Below, in pieces: positions 1 through 8,251 of a DNA stretch of 64,000 nt (the stretch's first letter is position 1; each line of letters starts with the position of its first letter). The stretch is taken from positions 1,736,001-1,800,000 of the forward strand of contig CAWAFX010000002.1 in NCBI GenBank assembly GCA_963781495.1. Direction: 5' to 3'. A program made the position numbers and the translations under genes. The DNA comes from Mayfieldus sp963781495 (GTDB lineage: Bacteria > Actinomycetota > Thermoleophilia > Solirubrobacterales > 70-9). Under the pieces are notes generated by a model that had not been told where the DNA came from, did no database searches, and was given only the letters and a program-made list of their open reading frames with translations.

Positions 1-379
1 TCGGGTCATCGAGGCGGATGTCAGCGGTGACGCTGCGGCCGATCCGCGACCAACCGCGCTCGAGCGGAAAGACCTTGATGCCATCGTCGCGAACGACCAG
101 GTAGCGCCCGGGTTCGGAGATCCCCTCGCGTGCCTGATCCAGCCACTCGGGCGCCGCCGGCACCGAGGCGGCCGGGAACTCGACCGTCTTGTCGGTCTCC
201 TGCTCGGGCGTTGACTCGAACAGCGAAGCGCGCCGAAAGCTGTCGCTCCCGCAGCGGGGGCATTCTGGAAGCTCGTCCTGAGCTTCGAGTGAGACCTGTG
301 AGCCGCAGGCGGAGCAGGAAAAGGTTCCGGCTCCGGGAGCGGCGCCCGCTTCGTGAAGCTCGCTAGCGGCGCCGATCAA
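1..379 (-). CDS. FHA-domain protein with N-terminal zinc ribbon (partial; C-terminus beyond left edge)
   Basis: Only the first 126 residues lie in the window. Two CxxC knuckles, CSAC at 22-25 and CPRC at 40-43, form a rubredoxin-like zinc ribbon. From about residue 91 an FHA fold begins, with the phospho-peptide loop RIGRS (112-116) followed by ADIRLDDP. FHA domains bind phosphothreonine, so the product is probably a reader of Ser/Thr kinase signalling; that role is inferred from the family. The TTG start at 379 is chosen because GGAGG lies 8 nt upstream. An in-frame GTG 9 nt earlier overlaps that ribosome binding site. The gene may be co-transcribed with the small zinc-finger gene upstream at 492-761. 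What follows the FHA domain cannot be judged. Confidence 0.8.
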   Translation of the reverse strand, partial: MIGAASELHEAGAAPGAGTFSCSACGSQVSLEAQDELPECPRCGSDSFRRASLFESTPEQETDKTVEFPAASVPAAPEWLDQAREGISEPGRYLVVRDDGIKVFPLERGWSRIGRSVTADIRLDDP

Positions 380-491
380 CGTTTCCACCTCCAAGTATGG
401 AATCCGATGCTACCGCGCTTGGAAATTGCGTACATCGACCAATGGACGAATTAGCCGCTACGTCCAAAGAAAACAGCCGGCGCCGCAAAGG

Positions 492-761
492 TCAGGCGAC
501 TGGAGCAGCTTCGGGCGGCGCGACCGGGGGCGCGGGCGCCGGCCAGGCACGGTGGACGTTGGCGGCACCGGCGGCGCTGCGCACGCGCTCGCCGCGAAGC
601 CGCTCGCCCAGGGCTGCTGCGCGGGGCCGCTCGAGGCAGAGGCTGCAGACCATCGATTCGCTCCGACCGTCGCCGAAGACTGTGACTTCCTCGCCGATCA
701 ACGGCGTCCTGGCGCAGACCGAGCAGGATGTGAACTCGTCCATGAAGGCTCGCTTCGCCAC
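492..761 (-). CDS. Small double-CxxC putative zinc-binding protein
   Basis: The product has 89 residues from GTG 761, or 83 from the ATG at 743. The core holds CSVC and CSLC about 25 residues apart, a plausible four-cysteine zinc site. An Arg/Ala-rich stretch and a Pro/Ala-rich tail follow. GTG 761 is preferred because GGAGGAG lies 11 nt upstream, while the ATG has no ribosome binding site. A longer open frame reaching 1145 overlaps the SRPBCC gene on the other strand and is not used. I do not recognise the family. The position just upstream of the FHA gene, which also starts with a zinc ribbon, suggests shared transcription. Confidence 0.6.
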   Translation of the reverse strand: MAKRAFMDEFTSCSVCARTPLIGEEVTVFGDGRSESMVCSLCLERPRAAALGERLRGERVRSAAGAANVHRAWPAPAPPVAPPEAAPVA

Positions 762-801
762 CGGCGTCCGGGCTCCTCCCGGAGCCACCGGGTTGGGCAA
801 A

Positions 802-807
802 TAGAAT
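802..807 (+). promoter_or_regulatory. -10 box TAGAAT, leaderless start
   Basis: TAGAAT ends 6 nt before the ATG at 814 and no Shine-Dalgarno sequence is present. This is the spacing expected when transcription begins at or next to the start codon. Confidence 0.55.
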
Positions 808-813
808 CGCCCG

Positions 814-1335
814 ATGGGACCGGTCAGTGCCGAGCTAGCGATCGACGTGCCGCGCGAGGCGGGCTTCGACTTCATCGCCGATCTCGCCAACCGGCCCTCC
901 TTCTGCGACCACTTCATAAGCGATTTCCATCTCCTTCGCACCGAGTCGACCGGGGTCGGAGCCGGGGCGCGGTTTCGCTTTTTCGCGCCGCCGCAGGCGA
1001 TCTGGATGGACACCACGATCGCCGCCCTGGAGCGGCCCCACCGGATATCCGAGCGCGGTAGCGGCGGGCGCTGGAACCGGATCCGCTCGGCGACTGAGTG
1101 GGAGCTTGTCGCAGGCCCCGGGGCGCTGACCACGGTGCGGGTCACCTACTGGACCGAGCCCGGCCACCCGATCGATCGCCTCAAGGAGGTGTTCGGCGCG
1201 GCCTCGGTCTGGTACGGGCGTGACTGGAGCGCCGCCCTGCGGCGCCTGCGCGACCTGTTGGAATCCGATCTCGCCCCCGCGGGGACGCGGCGGGTGGCCG
1301 CCGGAAGCGATTACCCGACGCCGGTGCACCAATAG
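814..1335 (+). CDS. SRPBCC-family (polyketide cyclase/START-like) protein
   Basis: The 173-residue product begins with the SRPBCC pattern of an early strand, a helix (AGFDFIADLANRPSF) and the beta strands GAGARFRFF and WELVAGPGALTTVRV. It ends with the long C-terminal helix that closes the ligand cavity. Members bind hydrophobic ligands or act as cyclases or dehydratases; the ligand here cannot be read from sequence. The ATG at 814 fits the upstream TAGAAT box. The lipoprotein gene starts 13 nt downstream, so the two are probably co-transcribed. Confidence 0.8.
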   Translation: MGPVSAELAIDVPREAGFDFIADLANRPSFCDHFISDFHLLRTESTGVGAGARFRFFAPPQAIWMDTTIAALERPHRISERGSGGRWNRIRSATEWELVAGPGALTTVRVTYWTEPGHPIDRLKEVFGAASVWYGRDWSAALRRLRDLLESDLAPAGTRRVAAGSDYPTPVHQ

Positions 1336-1348
1336 ACTGCCGCCGCCG

Positions 1349-1891
1349 ATGACAGCGCGCCGCATCCTTCGCCTGCTGCCCGCTCTTGCCGTGCTCGCGC
1401 TCGCGGCGGCATTCGCCGCCTGCGGGTCCAAGGAGGGGACCGACGTCAGCGAAGGCCAGCCGGTCCAGCTCGGCGATCTGCAGTTCAACGTCGAGTTCTC
1501 GCGTTTTCTCAACCCCGACGACGTCGAGGATCACGAGTACCTGGTCGGCCAGGCGCCCTCGGGGCCGGACCAGCTCTACCTCGGGATCTTCGTCGAGATC
1601 ATCAACAAGAACAAGCAGAGTGCGGTCAACATCCCCACCGGCTGGAAGATCACCGACACGACCGACCAGAGCTACTTCCCGCTGCCCAGCCAGAGCCCGT
1701 ATGCGCTGCCGCTCGGGGCGCCGATCGGGCCGCAGGACCAGGCCCCGGCGCTCGACAGCACAGCTCAGGTCGGGCCGGCCGGGGGCTCGATGGTTCTGTT
1801 CTCGATCCCCACCTCGGCGAACGACAACCGCCCCCTGGTCCTCGACATCCCGGGCCCGGGCGGACCGGCCAAGATCACGCTGGACCTCTGA
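1349..1891 (+). CDS. Putative lipoprotein of unknown function
   Basis: The product has 180 residues. An N-terminal signal (Arg-Arg, then a Leu/Ala-rich core) ends in a lipobox FAAC with the lipidated cysteine at 25. The mature part looks beta-rich, with YLGIFVEI near the middle and a C-terminal strand, similar to DUF4352-like extracellular Ig-fold proteins, but I cannot name a family with certainty. It is predicted to be anchored to the outer face of the cytoplasmic membrane. The ATG at 1349 is 13 nt after the previous stop, and the next gene starts 3 nt after this one, suggesting a three-gene unit with the SRPBCC and small membrane proteins. Confidence 0.75.
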   Translation: MTARRILRLLPALAVLALAAAFAACGSKEGTDVSEGQPVQLGDLQFNVEFSRFLNPDDVEDHEYLVGQAPSGPDQLYLGIFVEIINKNKQSAVNIPTGWKITDTTDQSYFPLPSQSPYALPLGAPIGPQDQAPALDSTAQVGPAGGSMVLFSIPTSANDNRPLVLDIPGPGGPAKITLDL

Positions 1892-1894
1892 CGG

Positions 1895-2215
1895 ATGCGA
1901 GTCCTGCAGCTCTCGCTGCTGCTCGCCGCGGCCGGCGCGCTGGTGATCCTGCTGCGGCTGTTTGGCGACACCGCAAGCTTCGCCGGCCTGGTGGCGATCA
2001 TCGCCGGCACCGTCTTCTCGGCTCCCTACGCGCCACCCTCCGACGCGCCCGGACGCGGCTGGTGGACGATGCTGGCCAGCGGAGCGGCGATCACCCTGGT
2101 CGCAGCCGGACTCTCGCTGGTCACCGACACCGCGGGCGGGCTGCTGGCGGTGCTGGGCTGTGTTCTGGTCGCGATCGCGGTCGCGCTCGGGTTCCCGGCG
2201 CGCTCCGGTGACTGA
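1895..2215 (+). CDS. Small four-helix membrane protein
   Basis: The product has 106 residues with four hydrophobic segments at about 4-22, 29-43, 56-76 and 82-100, linked by short loops. No catalytic or metal-binding motif is visible. It starts 3 nt after the lipoprotein stop, which implies translational coupling. It ends 18 nt before the convergent penicillin-binding protein gene. Function unknown. Confidence 0.7.
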   Translation: MRVLQLSLLLAAAGALVILLRLFGDTASFAGLVAIIAGTVFSAPYAPPSDAPGRGWWTMLASGAAITLVAAGLSLVTDTAGGLLAVLGCVLVAIAVALGFPARSGD

Positions 2216-2233
2216 AGCCCGCGAACGCTGCCG

Positions 2234-3979
2234 CTAGCCAAGCAATCCCGCCGCCAGCACATCGTGGGCCACCGGCGCCGCGACCGTTCCGCCGTCGGCG
2301 TTGGCATCGACCAGAAGCACGGCGACCGCCAGGCGCGGGTTGCTGGCCGGCGCGAAGCTCGTAAACCAGGCATCGACCGACTGCTCGGGCTGCTGGCCGG
2401 GCGGGGGGGACGGGGCGCCGGGTTTGGGTCCCAACTCGGCGGTGCCGGTCTTGCCCGCCACCTGGACTCCCGGCAGCGCCGCCGCGGTGCCGGTGCCGCC
2501 GGTGACGACGCCGATCATCAGGTCGCGCAACTGGCCCGCGATCTTGCCCGACATCACCCTTACCGGCTTCGCGTTGGCCTGCAGCTTCTGCTTGGCGATG
2601 ATCGGGGTCGGCCGGCGGATCCCGTGCGAGCCGACCGTCTGCGCGATCGAAGCCATCTCCAGCGGCGTCGCCAGAACCTGGCCCTGTCCGATCGCCGTCA
2701 CCCCGAGATCGAGGTCGTCGCCGATCTGCTCGGGGATGCTGGGCTCGGGCGGGGCGGTGATCGCCGTCGCCCCCTGGTCGTAGAGGGTCGGCGGCGAGTT
2801 GAAGCCATAGCGCTCGGCGGTGCTTACCATCTGGTCGTTGCCGATCTTCGGCCCCAGGGGGACGAAGACGGCGTTGCAGGATTCGGCAAACGCCTGCGTG
2901 AAGCTCCCGCCGCAGAACTCGTCATTCGCGTTGGCGATGAAGCGGCCGCCGACGTTGATCCCGTCCGTGACCGGGAACTGGTCGTCGAGCGAGACCACTC
3001 CCTTCTGCAGGGCCGCGGTCGTGGTCACGACCTTGAATGTGGATCCGGGCGGCTGCGGAGCCGAGAATGCGGTTCCGGCGAGGGCGCGCACGGCGCCGCT
3101 GCGGGCATCCAGCACCGCGACCCCGCCGGCGCGGCCCGCCAGCCCGGCGACCGCGGTCTGCTGAAGGGTGGGGTCGATCGTCGTCTTCAGCGGCTTGCCG
3201 GGTCGCGGCTGACCTTTCGCGAGGACGCGCTCCGAGCTTTCTCCGCCAGCGGCGACCAGTTCTCCACCCGGCTTGCCGGCCAGACGCCGGTTGAAGGCCC
3301 GCTCGAGGCCGCTGATCCCGACCGGCGTTCCGGCCGGGAAGCCCTGGCGGGCAAGCGCCGGAACCGCCGAGGCGCTGGGCTGGCCGACCTCGCCGGTGAC
3401 GTCGATCGCCGCGCTGCCCAGGGGATGTGAGCGGGCCTCGGGTGGGCCCTTGGCGAGGAAGGTCCCGTCGCGGGCCAGGATCGCCCCCCGGTGCGCGAGG
3501 GCGACGCGATCCTCGAGCTGCTCGCCCGGGCGCAGGCCGGGGAACGCGAGGTGGGGGTCCCAGGCGATGCCGCCGTCGGCGAACGGGAGCCGCAGGTCGC
3601 CGGTAAAGCGCCCGAAGGCGACCGTGCCGAGCTCGATCGGGACCGTGAAGACCTCTTGGCCGCCGCTGGAGTCCGGACCCTCTGCGGCGCCGGGGTCGAG
3701 GGTGCGCAGGGTCGCCGTCTGCTGGGTGTCGAGGTAGGCGCTGCGCAGGTCCTGGACCGAGTAGCGGCGCTGGGAATCCGAATTCAGCTCTGCGTGCATT
3801 GCGGCGAAGTCCTGCCGTGCCCAGGCTGAGACGAAGTCCTCCGCGGACTGCTTCTCGGCTGGTGGGGCGCTGCCCTTGATGACCCCGGCGACGAACGCAA
3901 TCAGCGCAACCGCGGCGAGCGGAAACGCGCGAGTGACGAGACGGCGGCGACGCTCCACCTCGGGAGGTAGCGATCTCAC
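2234..3979 (-). CDS. Class B penicillin-binding protein (transpeptidase) with NTF2-like N-terminal domain
   Basis: The 581-residue product has a signal-anchor helix at about 17-35, an NTF2-like MecA-N domain (about 44-155), a PBP dimerisation region and a C-terminal DD-transpeptidase. The active-site motifs are complete: STFK with serine 313 and lysine 316, SCN at 367-369, and KTG at 510-512. Such enzymes cross-link peptidoglycan at the outer face of the membrane and many with the MecA-N domain have low beta-lactam affinity; resistance here is only a possibility. The GTG start at 3979 has a TACCTT box ending about 8 nt upstream. It is divergent from the MarP-like protease gene. Confidence 0.92.
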   Translation of the reverse strand: MRSLPPEVERRRRLVTRAFPLAAVALIAFVAGVIKGSAPPAEKQSAEDFVSAWARQDFAAMHAELNSDSQRRYSVQDLRSAYLDTQQTATLRTLDPGAAEGPDSSGGQEVFTVPIELGTVAFGRFTGDLRLPFADGGIAWDPHLAFPGLRPGEQLEDRVALAHRGAILARDGTFLAKGPPEARSHPLGSAAIDVTGEVGQPSASAVPALARQGFPAGTPVGISGLERAFNRRLAGKPGGELVAAGGESSERVLAKGQPRPGKPLKTTIDPTLQQTAVAGLAGRAGGVAVLDARSGAVRALAGTAFSAPQPPGSTFKVVTTTAALQKGVVSLDDQFPVTDGINVGGRFIANANDEFCGGSFTQAFAESCNAVFVPLGPKIGNDQMVSTAERYGFNSPPTLYDQGATAITAPPEPSIPEQIGDDLDLGVTAIGQGQVLATPLEMASIAQTVGSHGIRRPTPIIAKQKLQANAKPVRVMSGKIAGQLRDLMIGVVTGGTGTAAALPGVQVAGKTGTAELGPKPGAPSPPPGQQPEQSVDAWFTSFAPASNPRLAVAVLLVDANADGGTVAAPVAHDVLAAGLLG

Positions 3980-4032
3980 TTGATCGAAAGGTAATGACTG
4001 GGCCAGGCGGGGCGCATGGTTGTATTCGCGCG

Positions 4033-5178
4033 GTGACCGTCCTCGACTGGGGCATCGTCGCCTTCACGCTCGCGCTCGCGATCTGGGGCTATGAGCAGGG
4101 CTTGATCATCGGTGCCTTCACGCTGACCGGATTCGCCCTCGGCGCCTTTGCCGGCAGCCGCCTGGCGCCGGCGCTCCTCTCCGGCGGCTCGCACTCGCCC
4201 TATGCGCCGCTGCTGGCCGCCCTCGGGGCGCTGATGGTGGGCGCCGCGGTGGCGGTCACCCTGGAGGGGCTCGGGGCCGGGGTGCGGGCGCGGCTGGTTC
4301 GCGGACCGGCGATGCACCTCGCCGACGGGGCGGGCGGGGCGGTGCTGATTGCCGCCGTGGCCCTGGGATTGACCTGGATCTTCGGCGCCGTCGCGCTGCA
4401 TGCGCCGGGGGCGGGTGAGCTGCGACGCGACGTCCAGCGGTCATTGATCCTCGGCCACCTCAACGACCTTCTGCCCCCCTCGGGGCCGATCCTCAACGCC
4501 CTCAACCGCGTCGACCCGAGCCCGAGCGTCAACGGGCCGCCGGCCTCGGTCGCCGCGCCCCCGAAGGCGATCGCCGGCAACCCCGACGTGGTCGGCGCCG
4601 GGGGCAGCGTGGTCAAGGTGCTGGGAACCGCCTGCGGGCTCGGAGTCGAGGGCTCGGGATGGATGGGAGCCCCGGGGCTCGTGGTGACCAACGCCCATGT
4701 CGTCGCCGGCGAGAGCGACACCACGGTGACCGCGCCCGACGGGACCGAGGTCGACGCCACGCCGGTCCACTACGAGCCCGTCAACGACCTCGCCGTTCTC
4801 AAGGTCGACCTCAGCCTGCCGGTGCTCAAGCCGGCCCGCAACCCGCGGTCTGGGACCGCTGCCGCGGTGATCGGCTATCCGGAGAACGGCGACCTGACGA
4901 TCACGCCGGCCCGCTTCGGAGGAACCCAGACGGTTATCAGCGAGAACTCCTACGGCCGCGGTCCGGTGGCTCGGCAGATGAGCTCGATCCGGGGCACGAT
5001 CCGAAGCGGCAACTCCGGCGGACCGGTGGTCGACACCAAGGGCCGGGTGCTGGCGACGGTGTTCGCCGCGACGACGATGGGCAAGCCTGGGGGCTTCGCC
5101 GTGCCCGACAACCTGGTCCGCACCGCGCTGCGCAATTCCTCGACCCAGGTCGGCACCGGCCCCTGCACCTCCGGATGA
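4033..5178 (+). CDS. marP: MarP-like membrane-anchored periplasmic serine protease (CvpA + trypsin fold)
   Basis: The 381-residue product has four N-terminal membrane segments of the CvpA type, then a chymotrypsin-like domain. The catalytic triad is visible: His222 in TNAHVV, Asp252 in NDLAVL and Ser328 in GNSGGP. Cys201 near the start of the protease domain and Cys378 at the C-terminus match the positions of the disulfide that gates Mycobacterium MarP (established for that family). MarP confers survival in acid and processes peptidoglycan enzymes. GTG 4033 is preferred to the ATG at 3994 because the latter would leave only 14 bp for two divergent promoters. There is no clear ribosome binding site. 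Confidence 0.85.
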   Translation: MTVLDWGIVAFTLALAIWGYEQGLIIGAFTLTGFALGAFAGSRLAPALLSGGSHSPYAPLLAALGALMVGAAVAVTLEGLGAGVRARLVRGPAMHLADGAGGAVLIAAVALGLTWIFGAVALHAPGAGELRRDVQRSLILGHLNDLLPPSGPILNALNRVDPSPSVNGPPASVAAPPKAIAGNPDVVGAGGSVVKVLGTACGLGVEGSGWMGAPGLVVTNAHVVAGESDTTVTAPDGTEVDATPVHYEPVNDLAVLKVDLSLPVLKPARNPRSGTAAAVIGYPENGDLTITPARFGGTQTVISENSYGRGPVARQMSSIRGTIRSGNSGGPVVDTKGRVLATVFAATTMGKPGGFAVPDNLVRTALRNSSTQVGTGPCTSG

Positions 5179-5180
5179 GC

Positions 5181-5220
5181 CGCCTCAGGACCCGTTACTT
5201 ACGTTCAGTAAGCTGAGGCG
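5181..5220. promoter_or_regulatory. Nested inverted repeats, likely HxlR autoregulatory operator
   Basis: CTTAC-N5-GTAAG at 5198-5212 is a perfect inverted repeat directly before the HxlR gene. It sits inside a second perfect repeat, CGCCTCAG (5181-5188) with CTGAGGCG (5213-5220). A TAAGCT box at 5209-5214, 8 nt before GTG 5223, overlaps the inner repeat, so bound regulator would cover the promoter. The outer repeat could also serve as a weak terminator for the protease gene. Confidence 0.55.
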
Positions 5221-5222
5221 CG

Positions 5223-5567
5223 GTGGCTACGGAGGCATCCGCACAGGGGTCATCTGCTGCGGCGGCGAAGGTCTGTCCACACTTTCACGCCGCGATCGAG
5301 CTGATCGGCAAGCGCTGGTCGGGAGCGATCCTCTCGGCGCTGACCGATGGGCCGTGCCGCTTCGGCGAGCTCGGCGATGCCGTTCCCGGAATGTCCGACC
5401 GGCTGCTCTCCCAGCGCCTGCGAGAGCTCGAGGCGGAGGGAATGGTCAACCGTTCGGTCAAGCCGGGGGCGCCGGTCCGGGTCAGCTACTCGCTGACCGC
5501 CAAGGGCGCCGACCTGGGGCCGGTGCTGGGCGACCTGCGGGAGTGGGGCCGGCGCTGGAAGGCCTGA
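5223..5567 (+). CDS. HxlR-family winged-helix transcriptional regulator
   Basis: The 114-residue product has the full HxlR helix-turn-helix: IELIGKRWSGAILSAL, then RFGELGDAVPGMSDRLLSQRLRELE and a wing ending SYSLTAKG. One cysteine (in KVCPHF, before helix 1) sits where redox- or electrophile-sensing members of the family carry their reactive cysteine. The GTG start directly follows a palindromic operator at 5181-5220, which suggests autoregulation. The regulated target is not obvious; the nearest genes are the convergent PhoD-like gene and the upstream protease. Confidence 0.88.
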   Translation: MATEASAQGSSAAAAKVCPHFHAAIELIGKRWSGAILSALTDGPCRFGELGDAVPGMSDRLLSQRLRELEAEGMVNRSVKPGAPVRVSYSLTAKGADLGPVLGDLREWGRRWKA

Positions 5568-5583
5568 GCGCGGCAGGGTCGGA

Positions 5584-7227
5584 TCAGGCGAGGCGGCGGT
5601 CGAAGGTCCGGTCGAGGTGCTTTTCCTGCTCGTCTCCGGCGATCGTCTTGTCGAGTCGCAGATCGGCCCGCCGCCCCTCGATGCGCAGGCTGGCCACCTG
5701 ATTGTCGAAGTAGGGGCCATCGCAGATCCGCCACCTGATCCGCGGATCCGGGGCACCGGCGCTGCGCGCGAGGGCCCGTGCCAGCACCTCCATCGGCCGC
5801 GAGGTGGACGCTTTCACCACCGCGCGCTCGTGGGAATCGAGCGGGTTTCGAAACGGCGAGCAGGTTGCCTGGTACACGGCGCTCCGCACGCCGGCACTGC
5901 GCCGGAAAGCGACCTCGGCCAGGTAGGCGTGATGGACGTCGCCCGAGAGGACGACGATCGAGGCAGGGGGCTTGCCGCGATCTCCCGAGCCGACTTCCTC
6001 GAGCAGCTTCGAGAGCCGCTCGAACGAAAGCCGGAACGATCCCCAGTGATCGAGGTCGACGCCGCGCCGCAGGCGCTCGCACTGGGCGGCCGCGCGCGAT
6101 CCCCAGCGGCCGTCGCAGACCATCTCGCTCCAGGCCTCGATGTGCTGCATCGCCGGAGCGAGCAGGAAGGGGTCTGAGGTCGCGAGGAGCAGGTGGTCGA
6201 AGTCGCCGTGCGCCTGGTCCTTTATCCACTCCCATTCGTCGTCGTCGAAGATCGAGCGGCGGTCCTCGCGCAGCACCCGCCCTGCGCGCGAGTCCATGAC
6301 GATCAGCCGCGTGCCCGCGAAGTCGCGGCAGTAGCTCCAGCGGGTTCCCTCGCCGGTCTGATTCGCTCGCTCGGCGAAGTCCTGCAGCGGGCCGGTGGCA
6401 TCGTCGAGGTCCTGCATGCGTCGCCAGAGATCGTTCTGCGCCAGCTCGCCCGGCGAGAGGTTTCCGATGTGCTGGTAGACCCAGTAGCTCATGAACCCGT
6501 CGACCGCCCGGACCCGCCACCAGTCGAGCTCGTTCATCTCCTCGACCCAGGAGCGGGAGATGTTCCAGTCGTCATGCATGTCGTGGTCGTCCCAGACCAT
6601 CGAGCAGGACACGGTCGAGAAAAGCCAGCGGATCAGCGGATCTCCCCATGACTCCCGGTATAGCCAGGAGTACTCTTCGAACGTGCCCGCCTCCTCGTAG
6701 GGGGGCTTGGTCGTGTCGCGCTCCCAGCGGATCTTCGCCCGCGTCACCGGTGAGCCCTCGTCGACGTAGACCTGGTCGCCGAGCAGCAGCAGCACCTGGG
6801 GCCAATTCTCCCTCGTGCCCCTGATCATCTCCCGCGCAAGGACGTTGAGCGCGTCGAGCTCGAATCCGCGCTCGTCCTCGTCCTTGCTGCATGAATAGGG
6901 CGGGGTGTGCGGCATGGCGACGCGGCAGGACCCGAAAGCGAGCCTCAGCGAGGCTGCCGGATCGATGGTTCGAATCAGGCTGGGAGGAGCGTCGTGATCG
7001 GGAAGCGGCCAGCAGGCCTCACCGTCCAGCCGCACCTCGTATGGGTAGCTGCCCCCGGGCTCCAGCCCATCGATCGCGACCAGGGCGTAGTGGTGGCGGC
7101 GCACCCGGAAGGTGCGGGCGCTGTGGCCGAGGATCTCGACCTCGCAGGGTGCGTCGGTCTCGACCCAGACCGTGGCCTCACGCTCACCGACGTAGCGCAG
7201 CAGCGGCCCGAGGACGAGATTCGCCAT
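5584..7227 (-). CDS. PhoD-like phosphohydrolase (alkaline phosphatase D family)
   Basis: The 547-residue product has the PhoD layout: a short N-terminal beta domain (about 1-85), then a metallophosphatase core with FGSCR, a LGDQVYVDEG metal-binding loop, WDDHDMHDDWN and a late SGDVHHAY motif. It starts MANLVLGP with no Tat or Sec signal, so it is probably cytoplasmic, unlike classical secreted PhoD. Substrate is unknown; family members hydrolyse phosphodiesters or phosphomonoesters with Ca/Fe. ATG 7225-7227 is chosen because it begins the conserved domain; upstream codons only extend into the intergenic region. Confidence 0.85.
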   Translation of the reverse strand: MANLVLGPLLRYVGEREATVWVETDAPCEVEILGHSARTFRVRRHHYALVAIDGLEPGGSYPYEVRLDGEACWPLPDHDAPPSLIRTIDPAASLRLAFGSCRVAMPHTPPYSCSKDEDERGFELDALNVLAREMIRGTRENWPQVLLLLGDQVYVDEGSPVTRAKIRWERDTTKPPYEEAGTFEEYSWLYRESWGDPLIRWLFSTVSCSMVWDDHDMHDDWNISRSWVEEMNELDWWRVRAVDGFMSYWVYQHIGNLSPGELAQNDLWRRMQDLDDATGPLQDFAERANQTGEGTRWSYCRDFAGTRLIVMDSRAGRVLREDRRSIFDDDEWEWIKDQAHGDFDHLLLATSDPFLLAPAMQHIEAWSEMVCDGRWGSRAAAQCERLRRGVDLDHWGSFRLSFERLSKLLEEVGSGDRGKPPASIVVLSGDVHHAYLAEVAFRRSAGVRSAVYQATCSPFRNPLDSHERAVVKASTSRPMEVLARALARSAGAPDPRIRWRICDGPYFDNQVASLRIEGRRADLRLDKTIAGDEQEKHLDRTFDRRLA

Positions 7228-7554
7228 GTCCACAAGGTTCCCCGTCGGCGGCCGCCGCAACCACAGGGCCGCCACGATCGTTCAGCCCTGCTTGAGCTTT
7301 GGCCTCCAAAGTGGGCCTGCCGGTTGCCCCGTCGGGCGCCAGGCACGGGGGAAGAAACCCAGCTTCCCGACGGGGCAACGGGCAGCATTTGCCGCCCGAA
7401 TACTCCGAGCCCCCGCTTCGGCACCGTCGCGGGACTCGGCAACGTGATCCTCTCAGGGAAAACTGAGCAATTCAAGCCCCTCGAGCGTAAGACGCGCGGC
7501 GCGCCCAGGCGCGGCCCAGGCAGGCAGTGGATAAGGTGCCCCTAACTTGGGGGG
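7228..7554. other. Long intergenic region with perfect 14-bp inverted repeat
   Basis: The 327 bp between the divergent PhoD-like and ArsR-type genes hold no credible gene. GTTGCCCCGTCGGG at 7323-7336 and its exact reverse complement at 7366-7379 flank a 29-nt loop. A smaller hairpin, CTCAG-N6-CTGAG, follows near 7453-7468. The region could encode a structured leader or a regulatory RNA, but I match it to no known riboswitch. Confidence 0.5.
7543..7548 (+). promoter_or_regulatory. -10 box TAACTT, leaderless start
   Basis: TAACTT ends 6 nt before the ATG at 7555. It lies inside CCCC-TAACTT-GGGG, a small inverted repeat that could be an operator for the encoded regulator. Confidence 0.5.
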
Positions 7555-8181
7555 ATGAGAATGGATTCGAAGACTGAGTCAACGGCGGGGCTGGTCGACC
7601 AGCGGCTGGTCAAGGCCCTCGGCCACCCGCTGCGCCAGCGGATTCTTCGCCGGCTGCACGACGACCCCGTCAGCCCGAGTCAGCTCGCCGAGGCGCTGGG
7701 CGAGCCGCTCGGCAACGTCAGCTACCACGTCAAGATCCTCGCCGAGTGCGAGGCGATCGAGCTGGTGCGCACGACCCCGGTCAGGGGGGCGGTCGAGCAT
7801 TTCTACCGCGCCACCGCGCTGCCGCGCCTGAGCGAGGCCGAGTGGACCCAGCTGCACCCTGCGGCGCGGCGGATGTTGTTCGACGCCACCCTGGCGCAGA
7901 TCTGGGAGGACGTCGTCGACGCCTGGAAGGCGGGCGGGTTCGAAGACACCAAATCGACGGTCAGCTGGACCCCGCTCGAGCTCGACCAACAGGCCTACGG
8001 TCAGCTGCTCGAGGAGGTCGAGGCCCTGGTCGACAGGGCGCTGGCGCTTCAGGCCGAGACGGCGAACCGGCTCGGATCATCCGAGTCCCCGGCTGAGCAC
8101 TCGACCGAGCTCGTGCTGCTGCACTTTCACCGCGCCCCTCATGGCGGGAAGTCCTCGCCTGCGTCAGGCGAGGAAAAGTAG
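7555..8181 (+). CDS. ArsR-type helix-turn-helix transcriptional regulator
   Basis: The 208-residue product has a winged helix at about 15-90: RLVKALGHPLRQRILRRL, SPSQLAEALGE and the recognition helix GNVSYHVKILAEC, the pattern of ArsR/HTH_20 regulators. The rest (about 100-185) is helical and probably serves dimerisation or ligand binding; the polar tail is not conserved-looking. It lacks the CVC metal site of true arsenic sensors. ATG 7555 is supported by the TAACTT box 6 nt upstream; a second in-frame ATG lies at 7561. The diguanylate cyclase gene begins 70 nt downstream on the same strand. Confidence 0.85.
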   Translation: MRMDSKTESTAGLVDQRLVKALGHPLRQRILRRLHDDPVSPSQLAEALGEPLGNVSYHVKILAECEAIELVRTTPVRGAVEHFYRATALPRLSEAEWTQLHPAARRMLFDATLAQIWEDVVDAWKAGGFEDTKSTVSWTPLELDQQAYGQLLEEVEALVDRALALQAETANRLGSSESPAEHSTELVLLHFHRAPHGGKSSPASGEEK

Positions 8182-8251
8182 CCCCCGGCCGGACGTCCAG
8201 GGCTATTCCCCCGCGACTGAAGCGAATCGGCGAGATGCCGATACAAAGCGC

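Noticed and set aside
21..263. An 80-residue minus-strand reading frame at the left edge
   Set aside because: It overlaps the FHA/zinc-ribbon frame, which has clear domain features and a ribosome binding site.
3994..4032. ATG 3994 as start of the MarP-like gene
   Set aside because: It would leave 14 bp to the divergent penicillin-binding protein start and adds residues with no membrane-protein character.
7323..7475. A riboswitch (glycine- or c-di-AMP-like) in the PhoD/ArsR spacer
   Set aside because: A CTCTCAGG-plus-A-run and a GGGGGAA segment look similar to pieces of those aptamers, but the remaining conserved elements are absent.
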